Shown: piece by piece, positions 32,898 through 43,689 of the stretch | Layout of the letters: every line of letters starts with the position of its first letter | Numbering within the stretch: the first letter of the stretch is position 1 | NCBI GenBank assembly: GCA_036924285.1 | Contig: JAYKYS010000004.1 | Location: forward strand, 32,272,001 to 32,336,000 | Length of the DNA: 64,000 nucleotides | Reading direction: 5' to 3' | Origin: Asterella californica | Lineage: Eukaryota > Streptophyta > Marchantiopsida > Marchantiales > Aytoniaceae | Position numbers and translations under genes: made by a program | The notes under the pieces: generated by a model | Database searches by the model: none | What the model was told of the DNA's origin: nothing | Seen by the model: only the letters and a program-made list of their open reading frames with translations

Positions 32898-35414
32898 ATG
32901 GATCACAGTGCTGCCGTACAAGGTGTAGCTGCTGCTCAAGGTGCTCCTGTTCAAGGGATTCCTGGTCAAGATGGAATTGGCTCTCAAGGAGGGCCTACAG
33001 TGGTTCCAACAGCAACAGCACAGCCTGCTGTAGACACGTCTCAGATTCTTCAGGCGTTGGCTGCCTTGATTCAGCAGCAGCCTGCAATTGGAGGAGCTGA
33101 GCAGTGGAGTATGTGGGTGAGATGGAGTTGGTCAGGGCACCTGAAGTTGAGGTAATTCTAAGCTTTGAGTTGACTGTTGTCCCTGAACTGAGAGAGAAGG
33201 TGAGAAATTTACAGAGAAGACATCTAGGTGGGTGGACTTTGTTTGAGCGTGCATTGAGAGAAGAGTTTCTAGAAGAGGACTCTGAAAGAGTCACCAGAAG
33301 AACTCTCATGGACTGGATAGAGCGTCAGCCTGGACGTTCCATAGGATTGAATGAGGTAATTCGTGAGTTTGAGAAGATATACTCTCAGCTTTCTGGTCTA
33401 GAGAAGTTGACGCTGGATGCTAGGAAGACGGAGTTGTTCTTGGGGGCTCTGGATGAGTTCACAGCAGATAGACTTTGTTTCATGTTGGCTGATCGAGGGA
33501 CTGAAGGGGGAGTTACATCTGATTGGAGGAGAGTGGAAGAAGCAGTATCTACCCTTGCTAGGCAACGTCGTGGTAGGATGGTGTTACAGCTAGAAACCTT
33601 ACCAGAGCAGCAGAGAGTAGCTCCTCAAGTTCATGTAGCTCCTCCTACAATACCTCAGGCACCTATTGTGATTCCTCAAGCACCCATAGTGGTTCCCAAA
33701 GTGATTGCTCAAGCGCCTGCAGTACCTATCCCAGCACAGAGAGGACCTAGATAGCAACAGCGACCTGCTGAGAACCGAAATCAGAATAACTTGATAGAAG
33801 AACTTACTCAACAGTTGAGAGATTTGAGGGTTGAGATGGCAGACTTGAGAAGAGACCAAAGACCAGTTGCGCCAGGTGCTCGACCTGTAGGAGGAACCTT
33901 TACAAGGAGATGTATTTGGTGCGACAGCCCAGATCATCTCAGAGGAGATTGTCAAGACTTGGCGGTTGCCTTGCGAGAGGGCGTAGTCAACTATCAGAAT
34001 AACAGGTTGTATTTAACCGCCACGGGGCAGCCTCTGAACACATATTTTGGGAGAGGAGGAATGAGGAGTTCTCTTCCAGCACTTACTGGCGCGAATACTA
34101 CAGCGATGACTGCGGGTTCTGCAGAGGCTGATGTGTATACTGGGAAGGTTGAGGTGCGCGCTAATCCAACTATGGTTGAGCAGGCTAATGAGGTCTCAGT
34201 TGAAATGATGAAGAGAGGTGCTGAAAGCATTAGGAGAGCTACTGGATGGAGGGACCCAGTGGATGCAACTTCTATCCGAGCATTTTTAGAAGCGAGCAGT
34301 GAGCAGGATGCCATGGTGGAAGACAAAAGAAGACGGGATGCTTCTGATTTAGATGCAGGGGTACCAGAGGATAGTGACCGTCGGAGGGTTACGAGGAGGA
34401 GAGCGGCAGAACCATCACCAACTGTACCAGCTGGTAGATTTTCCTACTGCAGAGGATATACCTTCTACCTCTACAGCCCCACCACCTGCAGTAGATCCTA
34501 TGGAAGGTGTACAGGATTTGCCACAAGAGACTACTACTACAGATAGAGTACGGGGAAAGAGGTTTACAGCACAGGAGAAGGGGAAAGCTCCAGCTTACAA
34601 GTTAGCGGCAGACATCGAAACAACAACAGACTTGCGTGCTGTCTTGGAGCAACGCATTTTGGATGCTAGAGTTGAGTTTACTCTTCGTGAAGTGCTTGGT
34701 ATCGCAAAGAGAGAGTTTCATGAGTTGATAATAGACATCATGAAGAGAAAGAGACAGGTATTGACTGAACAAGTAAGTAGTCAGATGGTTGGAGCAGTAG
34801 ATGCTATTGGTGTTGATCGGTTCAGAGGTGATAAGTATGAGGCATGGGTTGCTGGTCCTGCTGTTATTGAGAATGAAGATGAAGAGTTTGAAGAGGAGAG
34901 GTCAGGCGCATACAGCGATTTCAAGGAGAAGCACTGGGCAAGAGCGACAACAGAGACGCAGGTTCGGCTTGGAGGACTTTTTGAACCAGTACCTGCACTT
35001 GTGGATCACGGGTCGGAGATCAACATCATTTCCAAGGAGGTGTATGAAAAGGGGCAATGGCCAATCGAAAGGAATCATGGTTGGGTACTTCGTGCAGCAA
35101 ATAATCAGAAGGGTGAGTTATACGGAGCTTGTCCTAATATGCGTGTGAGGATTGGAGATGTAGAGGTTGATCAGCATTTCTTCGTACAGTCATCTGCCTC
35201 CTATCTTGTCATACTGGGCCAACCATACATCACCGCTGTTCGAATGGAGACAAAGATGATGAACGATGGGTCTCATTATGTCAGAGTTCGGAGTCCTGAT
35301 GACAAGTACTCAGTACAGTTTTTAACGGTTCGTTCAAGACATGAACGGAACCGACAAACCCTTAGAGATTCTCAAACCAAGAGATGTAAGGGTTTTCACA
35401 GTCCACTCCTGTAG
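32898..35414 (+). pseudogene. gag: gag-protease of element C, frame broken
   Basis: It starts at ATG 32898 (MDHSAAVQG). Compared with B, a deletion of about 70 bp near 33105 removes the RFEGRDISRYL block and shifts the frame. A TAG at 33752 replaces a Gln. Another frame change lies near 34430-34445. The zinc knuckle CIWCDSPDHLRGDC is at about 33912-33953. The protease reads VDHGSEIN at 35001-35024 and VILGQPY. The end is Leu-Leu-TAG at 35412-35414. With a broken gag the element would need help to move. Confidence 0.88.
35390..35396 (+). promoter_or_regulatory. -1 frameshift heptamer GGGTTTT at the C gag-protease/pol overlap
   Basis: It parses G GGT TTT in the gag-protease frame. The pol (-1) frame has a TAA at 35387-35389 and is open from 35390. 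The two frames therefore overlap only from the heptamer to the gag-protease stop at 35412. The site and overlap match the barley yellow dwarf virus type GGGUUUU signal. Confidence 0.75.
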
Positions 35415-38400
35415 AACGGGAAGACAGGGGTGTAGAACCTACTGTTGAGGTCCCGTCGGAGTTGGAAGCAAGACATGTACAAAGGTCTGGAGACAAGTGT
35501 GGTGTACAAAGTTGGCAGTCTGGATTGCTGATGTTTGAGGCAGATGGGTGGAGTCGATTTACAAGAGTTGAAGATATGGAGAAAAATACAAAAAGATGGG
35601 TGGTGAAACAGGTATCAGAGTTGTGGCATGTAGGAGTTCTACCTGAAGACGAAGTGATTTCTGGATTGTTTGAAGAGTTTATGTCTGTACAGTCAGTTGT
35701 CGGTTGGTTAGATAATGTGAGTGGATTGGTGGAAGGGAAAAATAGTGTGGCGGTGATCCCTATCCACTCTCGACGCATATATGAGGAGATTGCTACATAC
35801 GTGCAGTTCTTTCCTCATCCGATGCAGGATAATGAGGGGAGAGAAGCAAGTTGTTGGTGTGCACTCCCCCAGGAAGCAGACGTCCATGCGAAGTACAAAT
35901 CTGTACTGAGAAAGGTAAGACCGGTAGCAGCTCAACTACCTGCTAACTCCCAGCAGCAAGTACAGTTAGTGGGGACTGAGCCTATATTGCGTGATCATAG
36001 ACGAGTAGGGCACCAGTTTACTAAGGAGACATTGAAGGAGCTCCAGATAGGAGGGGGTGATTTCTTGACTGAGGTCGAGAAGGCAGTGTTTGGACAGATG
36101 ATAGTGGAGCATGGTAAAGCATTCTCTTTTTCGGCAGAGGAGATAGGTTGTGTAGACCCAAGGGTTATAGCGCCTATGGTTATATTCACAATCCCTCATG
36201 TGCCTTGGGATCTGAAACCGATCCCTGTTCCTCGTGCTTTGTTGCCTAAACTCATCGAGTTGTTGAAGGAGAAGGTACAGATGGGGATACTTGAGCCGTC
36301 TATGGGGCCATATTCTAGCAGGTGGTTCACTGTACCCAAAAAGTCAGGAGCTTTGCGTTTTATTCAAGACTTACAGCCTGCGAATAACGTAACCATACGT
36401 AACGTTGGGACGGGTCCTGTGATTGAAGAGGTAGCAGAGGCATTTGCAGGGAGAGCTATTTATTCGATAGGAGATCTATATTCTGGTTATGATCAGTTCC
36501 AGCTGGCTGTGGAGAGTAGAGATTTAACTACTATGCGTACGCCCCTGAGATTGATGCGGATGTGTACTCTTCCACAAGGAGCGACGAACTCGGTGGCTCA
36601 TATGCAAAATGCGATGCACAAGGTACTAAGGGAGTTTGTGTCTGATGTTACCATTCCATTTCTAGATGATATTCCTATAAAGGATTGCGCGGTTGAAGAC
36701 AAGGATGAAGCAGTACTTGCGAATGGATGTACAAGGTTTGTTGTAGATCATATCAGGGATGTAGAACGTATCTTGACTCGACTGGAGGAGGTGCATCTCA
36801 CCCTGTCAGGAGCTAAGTCCAAGTTTGGTGTGTCTGAGATTTTAGTGGTTGGACATCTGTGTGGTGCTTTTGGAAGGCGACCAAACCCCGAGAAGGTTGA
36901 AGCTATAGCTAGGATGGCAGACTGTAAGAACATCACGGAGGTTCGACGCTTTCTAGGTGCTTGTGTATTTTATTGCTTATCCATTCCTCATTATGCTCAT
37001 GTTGCTGAGCCTTTGTATGCATTATTGAGGAAGGGTAAGAAGTTTGTATGGACCTCAGTCCATAGAGAAGCTATGAATAGGCTGAAGGAGGCTCTACAGT
37101 CTCCACTTGTTCTGAGAAAAGTAGACTATGGGTGTGGGAGACCTGTCACTATTACAGTAGATACTAGTCCAAAGGCGATTGGCTGGGCAATAGGTCAAGA
37201 TGATGCGGATGGTATGCAGTTTACCTCTAGGTTTGGAGCTAGGATCTTGACAGACAGGCAACGAGATTATCCTCAGGTGAAACGTGAATTGTGGGGAGCG
37301 GTGACAGCGATGAAGACAGACCGTGAGTTTCTGATTGGTGCTCATGTAGTCCTAGAGACGGATTGTCTACCTCTACTAGGCATGATATCCAACTGTAGCA
37401 CGCCAGACATAGCGATGTTACGTTGGATTGCCTATATTAGAAGCTTGAATCCAGAGCTGAAGCATATAAAAGGAAAGGAGAATATGGTCGCAGATATGTT
37501 GTCAAGAGCTCGATTTGTAGACGAGGATGTCATGATTTCAGAAGCTGAGGAAGAGGAGAGAAAGGATGCTCAGTGTCAGGTTAATCGACGGGCTACGAAC
37601 TTGGAGCCGTTGATGTTTAGAGAGGAGCTTTACACAAGTAGACTTCGTGACATAGGGTATTATCTGAGCTTGTTGGAGAGGCAAGAGAGATGGAGCAAAG
37701 TAGAGTTTAGAGAGATAAGGAAACAAGCTTACAACTATCTTCTGCATGATGGGTATCTTTGGAGACGGCCACAGAGGAGAGATGGGATGTTCATACGAAT
37801 AGTGGACGATCTGCAGACTAAGCAGCAACTAATGAAAGAGTTTCATGATACTTTATGGGCTGGACATCGAGAGATTTGGGCTACTTATGTCAAGTTGAAG
37901 GAAAGGTATTGGTGGAAAGGACTGTACCAGGATGTGATGAACTACGTCAGTTCCTGCTTGCATTGCCAGTTCTACTCAAAGATGCGGTATAGAGACGGTC
38001 TCGTGCCAACTTATCCGCCTTGCATTCACTTTCAGTGGGTTCTCGACTTGGTGGTAATGCCTCTGGGGTTATGGGGCATGCGATATTTGGTTCTGGCTCG
38101 TGAGGATCTCTCCAACTTTGTAGAAGGGCGAGCGCTGAGGACGAAGACCACAGAGGGGATATGTAAGTTTGTTCTTGAAGATATTATCTGTAGGTATGGG
38201 TCTGTAGGAAGGCTAAGGGCAGATAGGGGAGAACTACGTGGTACGGAAGCGAAAGAGTTTTTTGCTCGATATGGTGTGAAGCTCAAGCTTACTACTGCGA
38301 TGAATCCAGAAGGGATTGGCAAGAGCGAGCGAGGACATCCATCAATAGTTCAGGCTTTGGTGAAGGCGTGTGATGGTAACCATAGAGAGTGGCCTAGGTT

Positions 38401-39013
38401 ACTCCCTTTTGCTTTATGGGCGGATAGAACAACTCATTGTTCTACTACAGGGTACATGCCTGTTGAGTTAATGCTAGGACAGAAACCGATGATGCCAGCC
38501 GAAGAAGACTTTCCTACCTGGGCTACCTTACCATGGGAAGAAAACGTGGACCGTGTACAACTTCTCTCACTACGAATCAGACAGCTAGAATGTAGAGAGG
38601 AGGATCTCGCTGAAGCGCAGCGACGGCTGAAGGCGGCTCGACTTGGGAACAAGGAAAGGTTTGATAAGACTCATAGACTTCGACCAAAACCGATACAAGT
38701 TGGAGACTGGGTGTTGGTATACGACAGTACATTGGAGAACCAACACTCTACAATTCGAAAATTTTCGAGAAGATGGTTTGGCCGGTACCTTGTCTCTGAT
38801 GTACATCAGAATGCTACTTATTCCCTGCAAGAGCTAGATGGCACGCCTTTAAGGCTTCCAGTTGCTGGGAAACGAGTGAAGTTATTCAAGAAGAGAGGGG
38901 AGACTGTGGAGCTAGCTGAGTTCTTGAGTTCAGAACAGACAAGAGCAAATGAAGACCTTTCTGAGACGGTCGCAGAGAGCGAAGACGATTTGGAGGACCA
39001 CGAGGATCGGTGA
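35390..39013 (+). CDS. pol: Pol polyprotein of element C: RT, RNase H, integrase (intact)
   Basis: An uninterrupted frame of about 1208 codons is entered by -1 slippage; there is no good ATG near its start. The N-terminal ~200 residues form a conserved domain of unknown role with SCWCALPQE. RT has SSRWFTVPKK, LPQGATNS and FLDD at 36659-36670. RNase H has ITVDTSP, KRELWGAV, ETDCLPLLG, and MLRWIAYIRS to DMLSRA. Integrase has the zinc-binding GH(R/K)..CLHC region (about 37860-37965), catalytic WVLDLV (about 38037), RADRGEL (about 38218), GIGKSERGH (about 38316), and a GPY/F module that reads FGRYLV here (Pro to Arg). The tail is acidic. It copies and inserts the element. Confidence 0.93.
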   Translation, partial: GFSQSTPVEREDRGVEPTVEVPSELEARHVQRSGDKCGVQSWQSGLLMFEADGWSRFTRVEDMEKNTKRWVVKQVSELWHVGVLPEDEVISGLFEEFMSVQSVVGWLDNVSGLVEGKNSVAVIPIHSRRIYEEIATYVQFFPHPMQDNEGREASCWCALPQEADVHAKYKSVLRKVRPVAAQLPANSQQQVQLVGTEPILRDHRRVGHQFTKETLKELQIGGGDFLTEVEKAVFGQMIVEHGKAFSFSAEEIGCVDPRVIAPMVIFTIPHVPWDLKPIPVPRALLPKLIELLKEKVQMGILEPSMGPYSSRWFTVPKKSGALRFIQDLQPANNVTIRNVGTGPVIEEVAEAFAGRAIYSIGDLYSGYDQFQLAVESRDLTTMRTPLRLMRMCTLPQGATNSVAHMQNAMHKVLREFVSDVTIPFLDDIPIKDCAVEDKDEAVLANGCTRFVVDHIRDVERILTRLEEVHLTLSGAKSKFGVSEILVVGHLCGAFGRRPNPEKVEAIARMADCKNITEVRRFLGACVFYCLSIPHYAHVAEPLYALLRKGKKFVWTSVHREAMNRLKEALQSPLVLRKVDYGCGRPVTITVDTSPKAIGWAIGQDDADGMQFTSRFGARILTDRQRDYPQVKRELWGAVTAMKTDREFLIGAHVVLETDCLPLLGMISNCSTPDIAMLRWIAYIRSLNPELKHIKGKENMVADMLSRARFVDEDVMISEAEEEERKDAQCQVNRRATNLEPLMFREELYTSRLRDIGYYLSLLERQERWSKVEFREIRKQAYNYLLHDGYLWRRPQRRDGMFIRIVDDLQTKQQLMKEFHDTLWAGHREIWATYVKLKERYWWKGLYQDVMNYVSSCLHCQFYSKMRYRDGLVPTYPPCIHFQWVLDLVVMPLGLWGMRYLVLAREDLSNFVEGRALRTKTTEGICKFVLEDIICRYGSVGRLRADRGELRGTEAKEFFARYGVKLKLTTAMNPEGIGKSERGHPSIVQALVKACDGNHREWPRLLPFALWADRTTHCSTTGYMPVELMLGQKPMMPAEEDFPTWATLPWEENVDRVQLLSLRIRQLECREEDLAEAQRRLKAARLGNKERFDKTHRLRPKPIQVGDWVLVYDSTLENQHSTIRKFSRRWFGRYLVSDVHQNATYSLQELDGTPLRLPVAGKRVKLFKKRGETVELAEFLSSEQTRANEDLSETVAESEDDLEDHEDR

Positions 39014-39044
39014 CGGGTTGGCACATACCAGAGGATGTGCAGAT

Positions 39045-39058
39045 TTGGAGGGGGTGAA
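39045..39058 (+). other. Polypurine tract of element C
   Basis: TTGGAGGGGGTGAA directly precedes the 3' LTR start TGTCG. Confidence 0.8.
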
Positions 39059-41297
39059 TGTCGTATTGTACATAGGTCTATACAGGGAAAAGTATTGCAG
39101 AGAGACTTTTTTCTATATTGTGTAAAGGAAGCTGCCCTGCAGCTTAACAAGCTAGGCAAGAGCTAAGCTGGGGCTATGCTTGACAAGCTGCCCCTTACCT
39201 TGGGTTGGAATATCACCCCTAAAGGAGTCGAAAGACACTGGGATGCAAAGCTCGACGAGGAGAGCGACCTCATGCTTCTAGTTTTGACAGAAAGTATTTT
39301 AAGCAATAGTTAGTACGAGTTTTAAGCTATGAAATATGTGAAAGAGGGAAATCCGTCGATTCTGGTTCGTGACTCGAACTCAGAATCGGATAGCGTGAGC
39401 GTGTAGGTGTTCACAAATACTATAGTTTTGACTCCTTGTTCATTAAAAACGGAGTTCTATAGAGAAGTTAGTGTAGGAAAGGCTAGTGAAGATTTTACAG
39501 AAAAATTTCTTCAGGTAAACATATGTACAAAAGTTTTTACCTTTTTGAACGGAACCAAAGGCCATCCCAGTGATAGGGCGCCTGCCTAGGAGGGAAGTGG
39601 TCTCAGGATCAATCCCTCCTGGCCTCTGGTTCCTATTCCGGCATGTTGGCCTCCTGGAAGGGAGTCTATGTTGGATATGCAGCCACGTCCTGCATATCTA
39701 GGGGCGGGAGACCGATATCTCCCTTAATCGTGGGCTTCCTGGCCTAAGCCTCCGCATGCCATCCTGAATATACTATGGGAGATACCTGGTGCGCATATGG
39801 GGGGGCTGTAAGCCCTGTGGGGCAACCTCATAAGTGTTGGAGCTTCGGCCTACATTGGATGGCTTGTAGTATATTCAGGGTGGCATCAAGATGGCATCGA
39901 GGGCACGGGAAACTTTTGTTGATTATTATGTACGCATAAGGACAGCAGAGGAACAGCTTTAGATGGGGCCTTAAAATTAAAGCGAAAGATTACAGCGGAA
40001 GCGGAAGGTTACAACGGAAAACTGAAGCGGAAGATTACAGCGGAAGCGGAAGATTACCGCGGAAGCTTGAAGCGGAAGACTACAGCGGAAGCGGAAAACT
40101 ACAGCGGAAGCGGAAGATTACCGCGGAAGCTTGAAGCGGAATATTACAGCGGAAGCGGAAAACTACAGCGGAAGCAGAAGATTACCGCGGAAGCTTGAAG
40201 CGGAATATTACAGCGGAAGCGGAAAACTACAGCGGAAGCGGAAGATTACCGCGGAAGCTTGAAGCGGAATATTACAGCGGAAGCGGAAAACTACAGCGGA
40301 AGCAGAAGATTACCGCGGAAGCTTGAAGCAGAATATTCCAGCGGAAGCGGAAGATTACCGCGGAAGCTTGAAGCGGAATATTACAGCGGAAGCGGAAAAC
40401 TACAGCGGAAGCGGAAGATTACCGCGGAAGCTTGAAGCGGAAGATTACAGTGGAAGCGGAAGATTACAACAGAAGCTTGAAGCGGAAGATTACAGCGGAG
40501 GCGGAAGGAGGAGAATTAGAGTTTAAGAGGGGGGCAGCTTAGCTAAGGCCCTGCTTCTGATAAGTGACTGCGCTGATAAGGACAGCAGGGGGGCAACTTA
40601 AGCTGGGGCCTTTACTTTTAGGTAAAATACCTGCGGCGACTTGGGATCGGGGGACAGTTTTTGCAAAGGAATGTTTTTGAGAGAGCTGAAGCGGAACACG
40701 CAGGAGAAGCTAAGAAGCTAGGGAAAGATCAAATTGGGGACAGATTGAATTGGGAGATCATCGTAGGGAGAGGGGCATGAGTTTTAAGCTTGGACGCTGT
40801 CTAATAAACGATTCGGAGGAGAAATTGCTCTCAGGAGGCAGTTTTATTGAGAGAGATCGCTTGAAAATCTACAGAGGACTTTTGATCGACGCTGGATCAA
40901 GTTTCTGAGAGTTTCAGTTGGGGCAAAGAGAGAAATAAGATTCATTGGTCCGAATTTCACTATTAGGTTCAGATTGAGACGTACTTGGTAGAATTTTGGT
41001 TGAGAGCTGATTGACGGGAGAGAAAGACACGCAAGGGAGGAAGAAGAGAGAGATTTTCTTTACAGTTGAAGAGATTGATGATGCAGCGACACTGAAATAA
41101 AGTTATTTCGACTCCTGAGAGATCTATCTGTGTACTTGAGTGTGTATTTGAGTGTTTGTTTTGTAATTGGTGAGCACAAGGAGCAGTGTTTTGAGATCTC
41201 ACCGTCAGCAGCAACCTATTTTCCTTTCTGGTCATTTTTCTCTGATCGGTCACAATCAGGAGGTCCGCCCTCCCCAAGAAAGACTCTCAACTCGACA
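39059..41297 (+). repeat. 3' LTR of element C
   Basis: 2239 bp, the same layout as the 5' LTR: SINE-like module at 39560-39624, tandem array at 39980-40507, end CTCGACA. It is 129 bp shorter than the 5' LTR, about two array units. Confidence 0.9.
39980..40507 (+). repeat. AGCGGAAG tandem array in the C 3' LTR
   Basis: The array is of the same type as 31390-32047. The unit beginning AGCGGAATATT recurs at 40135 and 40199, a 64-bp period. Confidence 0.85.
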
Positions 41298-43120
41298 CCG
41301 TTTGAATAGGTCCAATACTTCGCTCGCATGTGCGAGATCTTCCTCTGGCACCCAAGTTGCTTCCTTCAAATGATAACCACGCCATTTGACCAAGTACTCC
41401 ATCTGGTTTGATTTGCGCCGAGATCGCAAAATGGACTCCACCTCATATTCTGCTTCGCCTTGCACGACATCAGGTTGAGGCCTAAGAACCTATTTGCGCT
41501 CCGGTCGTAAATCATCCTTGAAGTATTTCTTTAATAAAAAAACATGGAAAGTCGGATGCAACTGCCACTCGCGAGGAAGGTCTAACGTATAGACGTCTTC
41601 GTGCGGATTCTTCAGAATGACAAAAGGTCCCGTGAACTTCGATGAAAACTTCGCCGATATGTCCTTCGGAAGTGTGAAGTTTTTTGTACTTAACCATACT
41701 TCTTCGCCCACTTGAAACTTCATTTGCCGCCAATGCTTGTTTACCTGCTTCGTGTACCGTTGCTGTGCTTTCTTGAGGTTCTTCTTTACTTGCTCCTTGC
41801 GCCGCTGCATTACCGCCACCAACTCTTCAGCCGATGTTTGCCGTGTTCTTGGTCGTGCCGATGTAGAACTCCCTGCAAGAGTCAAGTCAAGAGGCCCATC
41901 TGGCTCACGTCCGTAAGCCAGCAAGAAAGACAATTCCCCGGTTGCCGAATGCTTCGTGGAATTGTAGCAATACTCCGCAAGACTGAGCCACTCCGCCCAA
42001 TCACTTTGGTCCGTGCTCACATAATTCCTCAAGTATTGATTCAGAACCGAGTTAACTCGTTCCGTTTGCCCATCTGTTTCCGGATGAAAGGCGGTACTAA
42101 ATTTTAACTTAGTCCCTAATTTTTGAAACAAATGTTTCCAAAAGGCACTTGTGAACTTAGAGTCTCTATCTGAAATAATACTCCGAGGTAATCCATGTGA
42201 ACGCCACCAAGTATCTAAGAACAACCGAAGAGTCGTGAACGCTGTTGCAGTATCCAAGGTCGGAGCAAACTTCGCAAGTTTACTAAACCGATGTATCCAT
42301 TCGAGTCAGGCAGAGAGTAATGAAGTCCATGCTAATGCTTTCCCAAGGTCTGGCTGGAATCGGAAGAGGGTGAAGCAACCCTTGTTTCTTCTCATAAGAA
42401 ACGCGGTTTGCTTGACAGATTACACATGTTTTCACAAAGTGGGCAACATCGTCTTTCATGTGGGGCCAATAAAACTTTTTAGCTATCACTGCTAAAGTGA
42501 ACTTTTCTCCTTTACGGCCTCATAAGGGCACATCGTGAGATTCTTTTAACAACTTGATCCTAAGTTTTCCTTGTCCCACATAAACCCGACTTTGCTTGAA
42601 CATGAGTAAACCATGCCGTAGCTGCATGTTCCGCAACTTCACTTCTCACTTGAGTTGTTCCAAGTACTCCTTCGCTTGGTCATCGCCCATGTAACCTTCA
42701 CGTATTCGCCTCTCCAAGTCTGACTCCTTAGGATACATAGCCCGCAAAATCTGTGTTGATGATGAAAGATATTCCTCCTTGCGACTCAAGGCGTCAGGAA
42801 CCACATTGTCCTTTCCCGCTTTGTGGATTAATTCCACGTTCATGAGCGTCAAGGTATCATGCCATCGTAGTTGCTTTGGCGTCACTCGATCTTGTGTCTC
42901 AAAGTACTTGAGCGAAATGTTGTCAGTATACACTTGGGTTTTGTGGAGTCCCAAGTAATGCCGCCATTTCCTCAAGCAATGAACCACCGCAAACAGTTCC
43001 TTCTCGTGAGTCGATCATCGACTCTCTGTCCCAGATAACTTCTTGCTTTCATACACTACAGGTTTTCCATCCTGCACCAACACTCCGCCAATCGCATAGT
43101 CGCTCGCGTCCGTGTGCACC
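41298..43120 (-). pseudogene. pol: Chromovirus E, part 2: RNase H, integrase, chromodomain
   Basis: This matches F pol in reverse complement. RNase H has RKWRHYLGLHKTQVYTDN. Integrase has the zinc region (HFVKTCVICQ), ISDRDSKF and HPETDGQTERVN; the first catalytic block is damaged by a ~23-bp deletion near 42290. The chromodomain has VESILRSRRKSNQMEYLVKW, WRGYHLKEATWVPEEDL and ends at C (41297). It also has a Trp-to-stop at about 43013 and other frame breaks. The chromodomain would direct integration to marked chromatin. The part is bounded on the left by C and on the right by G. Confidence 0.87.
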
Positions 43121-43689
43121 TGTGAAGCCTTGGATTTCCAGTTTGCTAGAAAATTTTTGTTTTTGTTAGACAAAATAGTAGATTAGTTAGTGTAGATGAT
43201 CAAGAAGATAAGTTTAGTGTAGTATAGAGCTTTCTTAGCCGAAGGATGATGCTGAACCAGAATACGGAACCTGTGAAGTGTATCTCTTTGGATTAATAAT
43301 CTAGCTGCATTCTTCAGACGAAGAGCTTTCCAGGGATACCTCATTTGTTGAGAACGGACATCGGACGACGAAGTTATGACTCAAAGAAGAAGAAGGACCA
43401 AAACAGGAAAGAAGTAGTCCTTCGCGGTCGGAACCTTACACGTGAGGAGGCGAGAAGCAGAAAGCGATAAGAAGGGTCAAAAAGTAAATCACTTTACTAC
43501 TTCCGCTCGCGAATTCATTGTAGCGCTCCGCATCGGACGAAAGTGGACGAAGGCCGACTTCGGCGAAGAGTCTCTTCTAGGGTTTTGGGCAGTGGAAGGC
43601 AAGTTCAATTGTCAAATAAGAAGTTATCGATTAAGTGCCGAGTGAGGAGTGTTGTGGTCGCAAGCAGCCGAACGAACTTTTGATATTCG

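Larger units (their letters stand above)
30469..41297 (+). mobile_element. Ty3/gypsy element C, complete with two LTRs
   Basis: The element has a 5' LTR of 2368 bp, primer site, gag-protease (damaged), pol (intact), purine tract and a 3' LTR of 2239 bp. The 4-bp target duplication is CCGT (30465-30468 and 41298-41301). It sits inside chromovirus E, whose sequence resumes on each side. The LTRs differ by about 1% by eye plus two tandem-repeat units, so this is a recent insertion. Confidence 0.93.

Noticed and set aside
35462..35470. TTG at 35462 as the true start of C pol
   Set aside because: The frame is open from 35390 and the slippery site lies at its opening. An independent TTG start in a eukaryotic retroelement is less likely.
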